Made by a program: the position numbers and the translations under genes
From: Acetobacteraceae bacterium
Lineage (GTDB): Bacteria; Pseudomonadota; Alphaproteobacteria; Acetobacterales; Acetobacteraceae
Assembly: GCA_025354865.1 (NCBI GenBank)
Contig: JANXMB010000015.1
Location: 1-44,772, forward strand
DNA length: 44,772 nucleotides
Direction of reading: 5' to 3'
In this document: positions 33,701 through 41,724 of the stretch, in pieces
Layout of the letters: every line of letters begins with the position of its first letter
Numbering within the stretch: position 1 is the first letter of the stretch
Notes under the pieces: model-generated
What the model was told of the DNA's origin: nothing
What the model saw: only the letters and a program-made list of their open reading frames with translations
The model's database searches: none

Positions 33701-34611
33701 ATGAACAGTTTCTCGCTCTTTCGCCCTTCATACAAGCCGGCGACGAATTCCCCATAGCCGTTATAAATCTGCGTCGGCACCATCTCGTTGGAGCCGAGCA
33801 GACGTTCGCGTGCTTGGGACCAGCGGGCGTGGGAGACGGCGGGATTCACGTTCGCCCAGAACCCGTATTCGCTGGGCTGGATGCCTTCCCAGAACGTCAT
33901 CGGTTTCTTCTCGGCGAAGGTGATCTTCACGATCGATTTGGCCGATTTGAAGCCGTATTTCCACGGCAGCGCGATGCGCAACGGCCCGCCATTCTGCGGC
34001 GGCACTGGCTTGCCATACAGCCCGGTGACCATGAACGCGAGGTCGTTCGCCGCCTCATCCATCGCCAGACCTTCGATATACGGCCAGGGATAGAACGGGC
34101 TGGCGATGCCCGGCATGTTCTTTTTGTCCGACGCGGTTTCGAACACCACGTATTTCGCCGAAGCCAGCGGTTCGGCGATTTTCAGCAACTGCGCCAGGGA
34201 AAAACCGGTCCAGGGCACCGTCATCGCCCAGGTTTCCACGCAGCGATGGCGGTAGATACGTTCCTCGGTCTGCACCTGCTTCAGCAAATCGTCGAGGTCG
34301 ATCGTGCGCGGCGTCTTGAGCAAACCCTTCAGCTCGATCGTCCAAGGCCGCTGCGGCAGCGCCTGCGCCTGCTTCGCCACGTTCTTGCTGTCGTTAAACT
34401 CGTAATAGTTATTGTAGGTGGTGGCGTATTTTTCCTCGGTCATATCCCGACCGGCAACGAATTTCGGGTTCGACTCGGCGTGCGCCGCGAAGCCGCCGCC
34501 GATCGTCAGCGCGCCAGCACCGGCCAAAAGACCGCGGCGGTTGAGCATGGCGGATTCGGATGTCACGCGACTTTCGGGGATTTCCCATCCGCGGCGGCGG
34601 GCGATAAGCAT
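33697..34611 (-). CDS. msrP: Protein-methionine-sulfoxide reductase catalytic subunit MsrP (YedY), molybdoenzyme
   Basis: 304 aa periplasmic enzyme that repairs oxidised methionine in envelope proteins using a molybdopterin cofactor. A Tat leader is present (LNRRGLLAGAGALTIGGG, residues 23-40). The molybdenum-ligating Cys is Cys124 in YRHRCVETWAMTVPWTGF. NGGPLRIALPWKYGFKSAKS and FWANVNPAVSHARWSQA are MsrP blocks. The N-terminus MLIARRRGWEIPESRVTSE supports this start. Transcribed divergently from the PLP enzyme gene. The gene for the heme partner MsrQ is absent from the operon. Confidence 0.94.
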   Translation of the reverse strand: MLIARRRGWEIPESRVTSESAMLNRRGLLAGAGALTIGGGFAAHAESNPKFVAGRDMTEEKYATTYNNYYEFNDSKNVAKQAQALPQRPWTIELKGLLKTPRTIDLDDLLKQVQTEERIYRHRCVETWAMTVPWTGFSLAQLLKIAEPLASAKYVVFETASDKKNMPGIASPFYPWPYIEGLAMDEAANDLAFMVTGLYGKPVPPQNGGPLRIALPWKYGFKSAKSIVKITFAEKKPMTFWEGIQPSEYGFWANVNPAVSHARWSQARERLLGSNEMVPTQIYNGYGEFVAGLYEGRKSEKLFM

Positions 34612-34627
34612 GTCTTGGCTCCTGTCC

Positions 34628-34676
34628 GGTGTGTAGTTCCGATTGTATGACGCACCAGAATAAGGAACATTACACC
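34628..34676. promoter_or_regulatory. Imperfect inverted repeat between divergent msrP and PLP-enzyme genes
   Basis: GGTGTGTAGTTCC (34628-34640) and GGAACATTACACC (34664-34676) are inverted copies matching at 10 of 13 positions (GGTGTnnnGTTCC). They fill the 88-bp divergent promoter region. This spacing suits one regulator acting on both sulfur-related genes; inference from symmetry. Confidence 0.4.
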
Positions 34677-34699
34677 CCTTCCCTGCTCAGGATACGAAA

Positions 34700-35719
34700 A
34701 TGCATCTCGCTCGGTTTCCCCGCGTTCGCCTGTTCCCGTCGCCGACCCCGCTGGAGAAGCTGGAGAATTTCTCGCGCGCGGTCGCCGGCCCCAACGGCGG
34801 GCCGGAGATCTGGATCAAACGCGACGATTGCACCGTCGTCGCCACCGGGGGCAACAAGGTCCGCAAGCTGGAATGGCTGATCGGGGAGGCACGGGCGCAA
34901 GGCGCCACCCATATCGTGACCCAGGGCGCGGTGCAGTCCAACCATGTGCGCCAGACCGCCGCCGTGGTCCGCCGCTTCGGCATGAAATGCACGGCGCTGC
35001 TGGAACACCGGATCGAAACCAACGACCGCGACTACCTCAACAGCGGCAACGTGCTGCTGGATAAGCTGTTTGCCTGCACGATCGAGTATCGGGCGAGCGG
35101 GCTGGATATGAACGCCGAGGCCGAGAAGAAAGGCGCCGAACTGCGCGCGGCCGGTGAAAATGTCTATGTCATCCCCGGCGGCGGTTCGAACCCCGTCGGC
35201 GCGCTGGGCTATGTGTCCTGCGCCCAGGAACTGATGCAGCAGGCCGACGAAATGGGGCTGAAGATCGATCTGCTGGTCACCGCCACCGGCTCGGCCGGCA
35301 CCCATGCGGGCCTCGTCGTCGGCCTCCACGGCATCAACGCCGGGGTTCCCGTGCTCGGCATCGGCGTGCGCCTGCCGAAGGACCGGCAGGAAGCCAACGT
35401 GCATAAGCTGGCGGAAGCGACGGCCGCGTATCTGGGCATGCAGGGCGGCATCCCGCGCGAAGCAGTCGAAGCCAATTGCGACTATGTCGGCGCCGGCTAC
35501 GGCATCCCGACCGAGGGCATGGCCAAGGCGGTGCAATTGCTCGCCCAGGAAGAAGGCATCCTGCTGGACCCCGTCTACTCCGGCAAGGCGATGGCCGGGA
35601 TGATCGATCTGATCCGCACCGGCAAAATCGGCGCCGCAAAGACCGTGGTGTTCCTGCACACCGGGGGCGCTGTCGGCCTGTTCGGCTATACCAGCTACCT
35701 GGAAGGGGCAATGGCCTGA
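34700..35719 (+). CDS. PLP-dependent lyase, L-cysteate sulfo-lyase / D-cysteine desulfhydrase type
   Basis: 339 aa, tryptophan-synthase-beta fold, ACC-deaminase/DcyD branch. The PLP lysine is Lys53 in [58 protein letters not shown] and [19 protein letters not shown] follow. The opening [12 protein letters not shown] and [10 protein letters not shown] and the GLDMNAE segment are closer, from memory of the family, to CuyA (L-cysteate sulfo-lyase) than to ACC deaminase. CuyA releases sulfite, ammonia and pyruvate from L-cysteate; DcyD releases sulfide from D-cysteine. A CAGGA ribosome site precedes the ATG. Its stop overlaps the next start (TGATG). Confidence 0.82.
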   Translation: MHLARFPRVRLFPSPTPLEKLENFSRAVAGPNGGPEIWIKRDDCTVVATGGNKVRKLEWLIGEARAQGATHIVTQGAVQSNHVRQTAAVVRRFGMKCTALLEHRIETNDRDYLNSGNVLLDKLFACTIEYRASGLDMNAEAEKKGAELRAAGENVYVIPGGGSNPVGALGYVSCAQELMQQADEMGLKIDLLVTATGSAGTHAGLVVGLHGINAGVPVLGIGVRLPKDRQEANVHKLAEATAAYLGMQGGIPREAVEANCDYVGAGYGIPTEGMAKAVQLLAQEEGILLDPVYSGKAMAGMIDLIRTGKIGAAKTVVFLHTGGAVGLFGYTSYLEGAMA

Positions 35720-36891
35720 TGCTCAGCAGCGAACACCGCATTCTCACCACCCATACCGGGTCGCTGCCGCGATCCTTGGCGTTGACGACGCTGTATGCGC
35801 AGCGCGCTGCCGGGGCGGCGATCGACGAAGCTGCTTTGGCCGCCGCCGGCAAGGCCGCCACCCGTCATGTCGTCGCCAAACAGATCGAGGCCGGGATCGA
35901 TATCGGCAACAACGGCGAACAAATGCGGGAGGCGTTTTTCCTCTATGTGCGCCGCCGCATGACCGGCTTCGGCGGCAATTGGAACCGCAAACCGATGGCC
36001 GATATCGCCAAATACCCCGGCTTCGCCGCCTGGGGCCACGCCGAGAACCGCCCATCCGTCAGCAACCGCGACGGCGTGCCGGAAGCGATTGGCGCCGTCG
36101 AATACCTGGACCCCGCATTGGTGCAGGAGGAATGCGACGAATTCTCGGCCACGCTGCGCGAAGCGGCGCCGGGCGGATTCGCCGAACCCTTCATGACCGC
36201 GCCGTCGCCGGGCATCGTCGCGACCGCCATGCGCAACGCCTATTACGATACCGAGGACAAGTATCTCGCCGCCCTCGGCAAGGCTTTGCAGGTCGAATAC
36301 GAAGCGATTGTCCGGTCCGGTTTTCTGCTGCAAATCGACGCGCCGGATCTGGCGCTGGAACGGCATGTGGCGTTCCAGGACCAACCGCTGAGCGATTTCA
36401 TCGATTTCGCGGAGAAAGTGGTCGGCGTCATCAACGACGCACTGATCAACATCCCGCGCGATCGCGTGCGCATTCACGCCTGCTGGGGCAATTACGAGGC
36501 CCCGCACGACTGCGACGTCGCCATGCACGAGATCCTGCCGGCGATTTCCCGAGCAAAGGTGGGCGGTTGGGTACTGCCGATCGCGAATCCGCGGCATCAG
36601 CACGAGTATCGTTGTCTGAAGGACCTACCGTTCGGCGAGGGTCAGGTCGTGGTTGCCGGCGTGATCGACCCGCTGACCAACTTCGTCGAGCACCCGGAAA
36701 CCGTGGCCGATCGGCTGGAGCGTGTGGCTCTCACCATCGGCGACCCCACCCGCCTGATCGCCGGCACCGATTGCGGCTTCGACACCTCGGCCGGGCGCGG
36801 CCGGGTGCCGGAGGAAATCGTCTGGGCCAAGCTGGCCGCCATGGTCGAGGGCGCCAAAATCGCCTCCAAACGCCTGGGTATGCGCGGCTGA
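35719..36891 (+). CDS. MetE C-terminal-like / EaCoMT-like zinc thiol methyltransferase (or alkyltransferase)
   Basis: 390 aa, cobalamin-independent methionine synthase II family. The zinc-ligand pattern H-x-C plus distal Cys is intact: His253 and Cys255 (RIHACWGNY) and Cys352 (AGTDCGFDT). The N-terminal TTHTGSLPRSLAL and the GNNGEQMREAF block are characteristic of this branch, which includes epoxyalkane:coenzyme M transferase as well as uncharacterised methyltransferases. It lacks the N-terminal half of MetE, so it is unlikely to use methyl-tetrahydrofolate polyglutamate as MetE does. One-base overlap with the PLP enzyme gene implies a shared pathway. Confidence 0.85.
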   Translation: MLSSEHRILTTHTGSLPRSLALTTLYAQRAAGAAIDEAALAAAGKAATRHVVAKQIEAGIDIGNNGEQMREAFFLYVRRRMTGFGGNWNRKPMADIAKYPGFAAWGHAENRPSVSNRDGVPEAIGAVEYLDPALVQEECDEFSATLREAAPGGFAEPFMTAPSPGIVATAMRNAYYDTEDKYLAALGKALQVEYEAIVRSGFLLQIDAPDLALERHVAFQDQPLSDFIDFAEKVVGVINDALINIPRDRVRIHACWGNYEAPHDCDVAMHEILPAISRAKVGGWVLPIANPRHQHEYRCLKDLPFGEGQVVVAGVIDPLTNFVEHPETVADRLERVALTIGDPTRLIAGTDCGFDTSAGRGRVPEEIVWAKLAAMVEGAKIASKRLGMRG

Positions 36892-36917
36892 CAGGCGATC
36901 GGCGGCCGGCGCAATCG

Positions 36918-37721
36918 CTACGCCGCCAAACGCTCCAGCGCCGTCCGCTCCTCGGCCAGACCGACGACTGCGCCGATCAGCACCAGGGTCGGGCCGACGA
37001 AACCGGCCTTTGTCAGTGCCGCCGGTAAATCCGCCAGCGTGCCGAACAGCCGCCGCTCGTTCGGGCGGGCGGCGTTCTCCACCGCGACCGCCGGCGTAGC
37101 ACCAGACATGCCCGCCGCGATCAGCCGTTCCGCCACCGCCGGAAGCGTCCGACCCGCCATGTAAGCAGCCAGGGTGCCGCCGGACCGCGCCAAGGCCGCC
37201 CAGTCGTGGTTCGGCAGGCTACCATCGCTGCCATGGCCGGTGACGAAATGCAGGGAGCGGGACATATCCCGATGGGTCAGCGGAATTTGCAATGAGGCTG
37301 CGGCCGCACAGGCGGCGGTGACGCCCGGCACGACCGCGACCGGGACGCCGGCCAGACGCAGGGAATCCAACTCCTCCCCGCCGCGCCCGAACACGAGGGG
37401 GTCGCCGCCTTTCAGCCGCACGACATGCGCACCGGCCAGTGCTTCTTTTACAATCAATCGGTTGATGGCGGTTTGTTGCATGGCGTGTCGGCCGCAGCGC
37501 TTGCCGACATCGATCCGCCTTGCGCCGATCGGTGCGAGGTCGAGGATCGCGGGATCGATCAACGCGTCGTACAGCACGACATCCGCCGACTGGATCGCCC
37601 GCACGGCGCGCACCGTCAGCAGATCGGCGTCCCCCGGACCCGCACCGACCAGGGTTGCACGCCCCAATCGGGCCAGGGTTACGCCGACTGGGCCTGTTTC
37701 AACTGGCGGGCATGCGGACAT
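36918..37721 (-). CDS. cobA: Uroporphyrinogen-III C-methyltransferase (SUMT), copy 2
   Basis: 267 aa, methyltransferase domain only. LVGAGPGDADLLTVRAVRAI, ADVVLYDALIDPAIL, HVVRLKGGDPLVFGRGGEEL and PGVTAACAAAASLQIPLTHRD are the SUMT blocks. It is clearly divergent from copy 1 at 22322. The ATG at 37721 lies inside the end of nasA (23-bp overlap), so it is the last gene of the nitrate operon and likely supplies siroheme precursor for nitrite reductase. A later in-frame GTG (VGVTLARLG) is a possible alternative start. Confidence 0.9.
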   Translation of the reverse strand: MSACPPVETGPVGVTLARLGRATLVGAGPGDADLLTVRAVRAIQSADVVLYDALIDPAILDLAPIGARRIDVGKRCGRHAMQQTAINRLIVKEALAGAHVVRLKGGDPLVFGRGGEELDSLRLAGVPVAVVPGVTAACAAAASLQIPLTHRDMSRSLHFVTGHGSDGSLPNHDWAALARSGGTLAAYMAGRTLPAVAERLIAAGMSGATPAVAVENAARPNERRLFGTLADLPAALTKAGFVGPTLVLIGAVVGLAEERTALERLAA

Positions 37722-40437
37722 CGCGCAGAATCTCCTCGATCTCGGGAATGCAAGACCCGCAATTGGTGCCGGCGCGCAGCCGCACGCCGATTTCGGCGAC
37801 GGAACGCAACCGGTGGGTGACGGCCGCGTGCCGAATGGCGTCGCGGGAGACGGCGAAACAGGCGCAGATCCGCGGCCCCTCCGACATTGTCCCGGCATCG
37901 CCCCGCCCGGCCAGCAGACGCGCCCGTCCGGCGTCGGGGATCGCGGTGCCGAGGATGGGGACGACGGCGGCCTCGGAGGGAAGACCCACGGGGTTGCGGG
38001 CCAGAAACAAGCAGGCCTCTAGGACCCCATCGACCAGGATGGCCACACGCAGCATACCGCGTGCCGGGTCGGCGGCCTCGATCCAGTCCGCAGCAGGCGG
38101 CGGGTCCAGCAGCACGCGGGCGAAGCGATCCAGATCGTCCCCGGTCGGCATCGCCCGCAGGCCGGTCAGGCGAAACAACTGCCCGGTGTCCACCGGCACC
38201 CGCACCCAATGGCAGATATCCGGTAACGCGCGATGATCGGAGGCGGAATCGGCGGAGGTCTGAATCGCACGATCCAACAACGGGTTGGACTGCGATACGG
38301 GCGCGAACGCGAACGCATCGCGGTTCAAAGCCAAGCCAGACCGCCGCAGCAGCAATCCGTGGAAATGGGTGGCGACCGGGGACAGGCTGACCGGGGTCGC
38401 CTTGGTTTCCGGCTGCCCCGACACCGGGTCCACGCGCGCGCTCACCGCCCGACCGATCGGCCCGGTGGATGCGAACAGATCGGTCCAATGCATCGGGGCG
38501 AAAACCTCCCCGCGCCGCTGGGTATGGCGGAGGTCGGCGCGCAGCACGACCTCCCCCTCATCGGTGGACAGCCGCACGAGAGCGTTGGGTTCGATGCCCA
38601 AGGCGGCGGCATCGGCCGGGTGCAAGGTCGCCAGCGGTTCGGGGGTGTGCGCCATCAGCGACGGCGCCAACCCGGTGCGAGTCATGGTGTGCCACTGGTC
38701 GCGCACCCGCCCGGTGTTCAACAGGAAGCCGTGTCCGCCGCGATCCGGCAGGCCCTGGAACGGGGTGGGCACGCAGCGCGCTTTGCCGTCTGGGGTCGGG
38801 AATCCGCCCTCGGCGAACAGGCGCCCGCCCTCCTGCGTCGCCCCCGCCGGCAGCGGCCAGCGCACCGGCTGCATCGCGTCGTAGGCGGCGTCGTCCCCAT
38901 CCGCCAATGCGCCGATGTCGAACACCCGGCGCCCCGCATTCTCGAACCCCGACAAAGCGGCGTGCTCGCGGAACACGGCGGCGGGGCTTTCCCAGGCGAA
39001 GGCGGCTTCCCAACCCATCCGCCGGCCGACCTCGGCGAACATCCACCAATCGGGCCGAGCCTCGCCGGGCGCGGGACGGAAGGGGCGCTGGCGGGAGATG
39101 CGGCGTTCGGAGTTGGTGACGGTGCCATCCTTCTCCCCCCAAGCGGCGGCAGGCAGGACCACGTCGGCGTAGACCGAGGTATCGGTCGGCCAGCAATCCG
39201 ATACCGCGACGAAGGGGCATGCGCTCAACGCCGAGCGCACCCGATCTGCGCGCGGCAGGCTGTCGGCGGGGTTGGTCGCGACGATCCACAGCGCCTGGAT
39301 TTTCCCGGCAGCCACGGCTTCGAACAGTTCCACCGCTTTCAGGCCGGGTTTCGGGGTCAGGGCCGGCGCCTGCCAGAACCGGGTCAGCGCGTCGCGATCG
39401 GCGGGATCGTCGAATTTCATGTGCGCGGCAAGCTGGTTCGCCAAGCCCCCGACCTCCCGCCCGCCCATCGCATTGGGCTGGCCGGTGACCGAGAACGGCC
39501 CCATGCCCGGCCGCCCGATCCGCCCGGTGGCAAGATGGCAGTTGACGATGGCGTTGACCTTGTCGGTCCCGACCGAGGACTGGTTTACCCCCTGCGAATA
39601 CACTGTCATGACCCGTTCGGTGCGGGCGAACATCTCGAAGAAGATCTCCACCAACTCCGGATCCAGGCCGCAGCGCGCGGCGGTTTCCTCGATATCGTCC
39701 GGGCCGGCGGCGGCGATTGCGGCGCCCAGGCCGGCGGTATGGCGGGCGGTCCAATCCCGATCAACCCGTCCCGCCGCATGAAGAAATGCCAGCAACCCGT
39801 TGAATAAGGCAACATCGCTGCCGATGGTGAGGGGCAAGTGCAGATCGGCGGCCTCGGCCGTCGCGGTGCGGCGGGGATCGAGGACGACGATCTTCGTCCC
39901 CCGCGCCGCCTTCGCCGCCAGCAGCCGTTGATGCAGCACCGGATGGCACCAGGCAGCATTGCTGCCGACGAGGACCACGAGATCGGCTTCCTCCCAATCC
40001 TCGTACACCCCGGGCACGATATCCTCCCCGAAGGCGCGATTGTGCCCGGCAACCGAGGACGCCATGCACAGGCGGGAATTGGTGTCGATATTGCCGCTGC
40101 CGATGAAACCCTTCATCAGCTTGTTGGCAACGTAGTAATCTTCCGTAAGACATTGCCCCGACACGTAAAAGGCAACGCTATCCGGCCCGTGGCGCTCGAT
40201 CGTGCGGCGGAATTTGGCGGCGATCAGCCCCAACGCGTCGTCCCACGATGCCGGCTTGCCGCCGATCTGGGGTTGGGTCAGCCGCCCGCTGTCGTCCAAT
40301 GTCTGCGCCAGCGCCGCCCCCTTCGAGCAGAGCCGCCCGCGATTGGCGGGATGCGCGATATCGGCGGCGATGGCGCCGTCGGGTCTCGCGACGACGCCGC
40401 AGCCGACACCGCAATACGGGCAGGCGGTGTGGATCAT
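37699..40437 (-). CDS. nasA: Assimilatory nitrate reductase catalytic subunit with C-terminal [2Fe-2S] domain
   Basis: 912 aa molybdenum enzyme reducing nitrate to nitrite in the cytoplasm. The 4Fe-4S ligands are Cys6, Cys9, Cys13 and Cys37. The bis-MGD region shows GRLCSKGAALAQ, VYSQGVNQSSVGTDKVNAI, GRIGRPGMGPFSVTGQPNAM and MHWTDLFAS. A BFD-like [2Fe-2S] domain ends the protein with Cys858, Cys860, Cys893 and Cys896, as in Klebsiella NasA. Residues about 705-737 are an extra 33-residue insertion encoded by a palindromic repeat related to the array at 28357. The ATG at 40437 overlaps the FAD subunit stop. Length and frame are otherwise normal. Confidence 0.94.
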   Translation of the reverse strand: MIHTACPYCGVGCGVVARPDGAIAADIAHPANRGRLCSKGAALAQTLDDSGRLTQPQIGGKPASWDDALGLIAAKFRRTIERHGPDSVAFYVSGQCLTEDYYVANKLMKGFIGSGNIDTNSRLCMASSVAGHNRAFGEDIVPGVYEDWEEADLVVLVGSNAAWCHPVLHQRLLAAKAARGTKIVVLDPRRTATAEAADLHLPLTIGSDVALFNGLLAFLHAAGRVDRDWTARHTAGLGAAIAAAGPDDIEETAARCGLDPELVEIFFEMFARTERVMTVYSQGVNQSSVGTDKVNAIVNCHLATGRIGRPGMGPFSVTGQPNAMGGREVGGLANQLAAHMKFDDPADRDALTRFWQAPALTPKPGLKAVELFEAVAAGKIQALWIVATNPADSLPRADRVRSALSACPFVAVSDCWPTDTSVYADVVLPAAAWGEKDGTVTNSERRISRQRPFRPAPGEARPDWWMFAEVGRRMGWEAAFAWESPAAVFREHAALSGFENAGRRVFDIGALADGDDAAYDAMQPVRWPLPAGATQEGGRLFAEGGFPTPDGKARCVPTPFQGLPDRGGHGFLLNTGRVRDQWHTMTRTGLAPSLMAHTPEPLATLHPADAAALGIEPNALVRLSTDEGEVVLRADLRHTQRRGEVFAPMHWTDLFASTGPIGRAVSARVDPVSGQPETKATPVSLSPVATHFHGLLLRRSGLALNRDAFAFAPVSQSNPLLDRAIQTSADSASDHRALPDICHWVRVPVDTGQLFRLTGLRAMPTGDDLDRFARVLLDPPPAADWIEAADPARGMLRVAILVDGVLEACLFLARNPVGLPSEAAVVPILGTAIPDAGRARLLAGRGDAGTMSEGPRICACFAVSRDAIRHAAVTHRLRSVAEIGVRLRAGTNCGSCIPEIEEILRDVRMPAS
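38228..38326. repeat. Palindromic repeat inserted in frame inside nasA
   Basis: The first 50 bp match the 56-bp unit at 28469 at about 85% (GCGCGATGA opening, AGGTCTGAATCGC block). It continues into a tail like 28581-28616 (GTTGGACTGCGATA, then GAACGCATCGCGGT). The 99-bp length is a multiple of three, so the nasA frame is kept. It encodes about 33 Ala/Ser/Asp-rich residues between a conserved LLRRSGLAL and ICHWVRVPV, where related nitrate reductases have no such segment as far as I recall. Confidence 0.78.
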
Positions 40438-41702
40438 GACGCCACCGCCAGCTCGGCGGCGACGGGATCGCTCGCGCCCCCCTCCGGCGGCGGCCCGAAC
40501 ACCAGCAAATCCCGCTGTTCGGCGATATCCGCAGCATCCAGGATAAGCCCGAAATACCATCCGGCATCGCTGGCATCGCCGTATAGCACCGCACCGATCA
40601 GCCGATCGTCGCGCAGGACCAGCTTCTTGTGCACGCCTGCGGCGGCGTCGCGGTAGACAACGGTTTCGGTCGTGTCGTCGCCCACGAAATCGCCGGCCGA
40701 GAACATGTCGATCCCCGTCACCTTCAAGCGTGTGCCCGACACCGCCGGCCGGTAGTCGGTTTCGGCAACTTCGGAAATCCGGTCGGCCGCGACCTTCGCC
40801 ATGTCCCACAACGGCGCCACAAGGCCGAACAGCGCGCCGCGATGTTCCACGCATTCGCCCACCGCATAGATCGCGGGATCGGACGTGCGCATGCCGTCGT
40901 CGACGACAATGCCTCGGTTGCACGCCAAACCGGCGTCGCGGGCGAGGGCAGCGGCCGGGCGGATGCCAACCGCCATCACCACCAGATCGGCCGGCAGAAC
41001 GGTGCCATCGGCGAGTTGCACTGCCTCCACCCGATCGGTGCCGAGGAACGCGGCGGTGTTGGCCTGCAGGATGGTGCGCAGGCCCCGGTCCACCAGATCC
41101 GCCCGCAGCATCTCGGACGAGACGGGATCGAGTTGGCGTTCCATCAGACTGGGCATCAGATGCAATACGGTGGTGTGCATACCGTTGCGCAGCAGGCCGT
41201 TCGCCGCCTCCAGCCCCAACAGGCCGCCGCCGATCACCACCGCGTTGCCGCCGCCTTGTCCCGCCGCCGCGATCATGGATTCGACATCGGCGATATCGCG
41301 GAAGGCAACGACGCCCGGCAGCTTATGCCCTGGGATGGGCAGAACGACCGGCGTGGACCCGGTCGCGATCAGCAGCACATCGTACGGGCGAACGCTGCCC
41401 AGCGCCCCGGTGACGGTGCGGGCGTCGCGATCGATGGCGACGGCCGCTTCCCCGGCGATCAACGCGATCCCGTTGCTGCGGTACCAATCGCGGTCGTGGG
41501 TGACGATATCGGCGAACCGCTTCTCCCCGGCGAGGACCGGCGACAGCATGATCCGATCGTAATTGCCATGCGGTTCCGCCCCGAACACCGCAATGTCGAA
41601 CCGATGCGGTGTGCGTTGCAGGATTTCCTCCAGCGTGCGGACGCCGGCCATACCGTTGCCGATAAGGACCAGCCGCCGGCGCCTGGGTGCGATGTGGTTC
41701 AT
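40434..41702 (-). CDS. Assimilatory nitrate reductase FAD/NAD(P)H electron-transfer subunit (NirB N-terminal-like)
   Basis: 422 aa pyridine-nucleotide-disulfide-type oxidoreductase. FAD motif LVLIGNGMAGVRTLEEIL near the N-terminus, VLLIATGSTPVVLPIPG, the NAD-binding NAVVIGGGLLGLEAANGL, and YAVGECVEHRGALFGLVAPL typical of the NirB/NasC/NasB FAD module. It lacks the siroheme and 4Fe-4S part of NirB. It corresponds to NasC of Klebsiella (called NasB in Bacillus), which feeds electrons from NADH to nitrate reductase. It overlaps nasA by 4 nt and starts 22 bp after the transporter gene. Confidence 0.9.
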   Translation of the reverse strand: MNHIAPRRRRLVLIGNGMAGVRTLEEILQRTPHRFDIAVFGAEPHGNYDRIMLSPVLAGEKRFADIVTHDRDWYRSNGIALIAGEAAVAIDRDARTVTGALGSVRPYDVLLIATGSTPVVLPIPGHKLPGVVAFRDIADVESMIAAAGQGGGNAVVIGGGLLGLEAANGLLRNGMHTTVLHLMPSLMERQLDPVSSEMLRADLVDRGLRTILQANTAAFLGTDRVEAVQLADGTVLPADLVVMAVGIRPAAALARDAGLACNRGIVVDDGMRTSDPAIYAVGECVEHRGALFGLVAPLWDMAKVAADRISEVAETDYRPAVSGTRLKVTGIDMFSAGDFVGDDTTETVVYRDAAAGVHKKLVLRDDRLIGAVLYGDASDAGWYFGLILDAADIAEQRDLLVFGPPPEGGASDPVAAELAVAS

Positions 41703-41724
41703 CGATCCGCCCCCCCGCCCGCGA

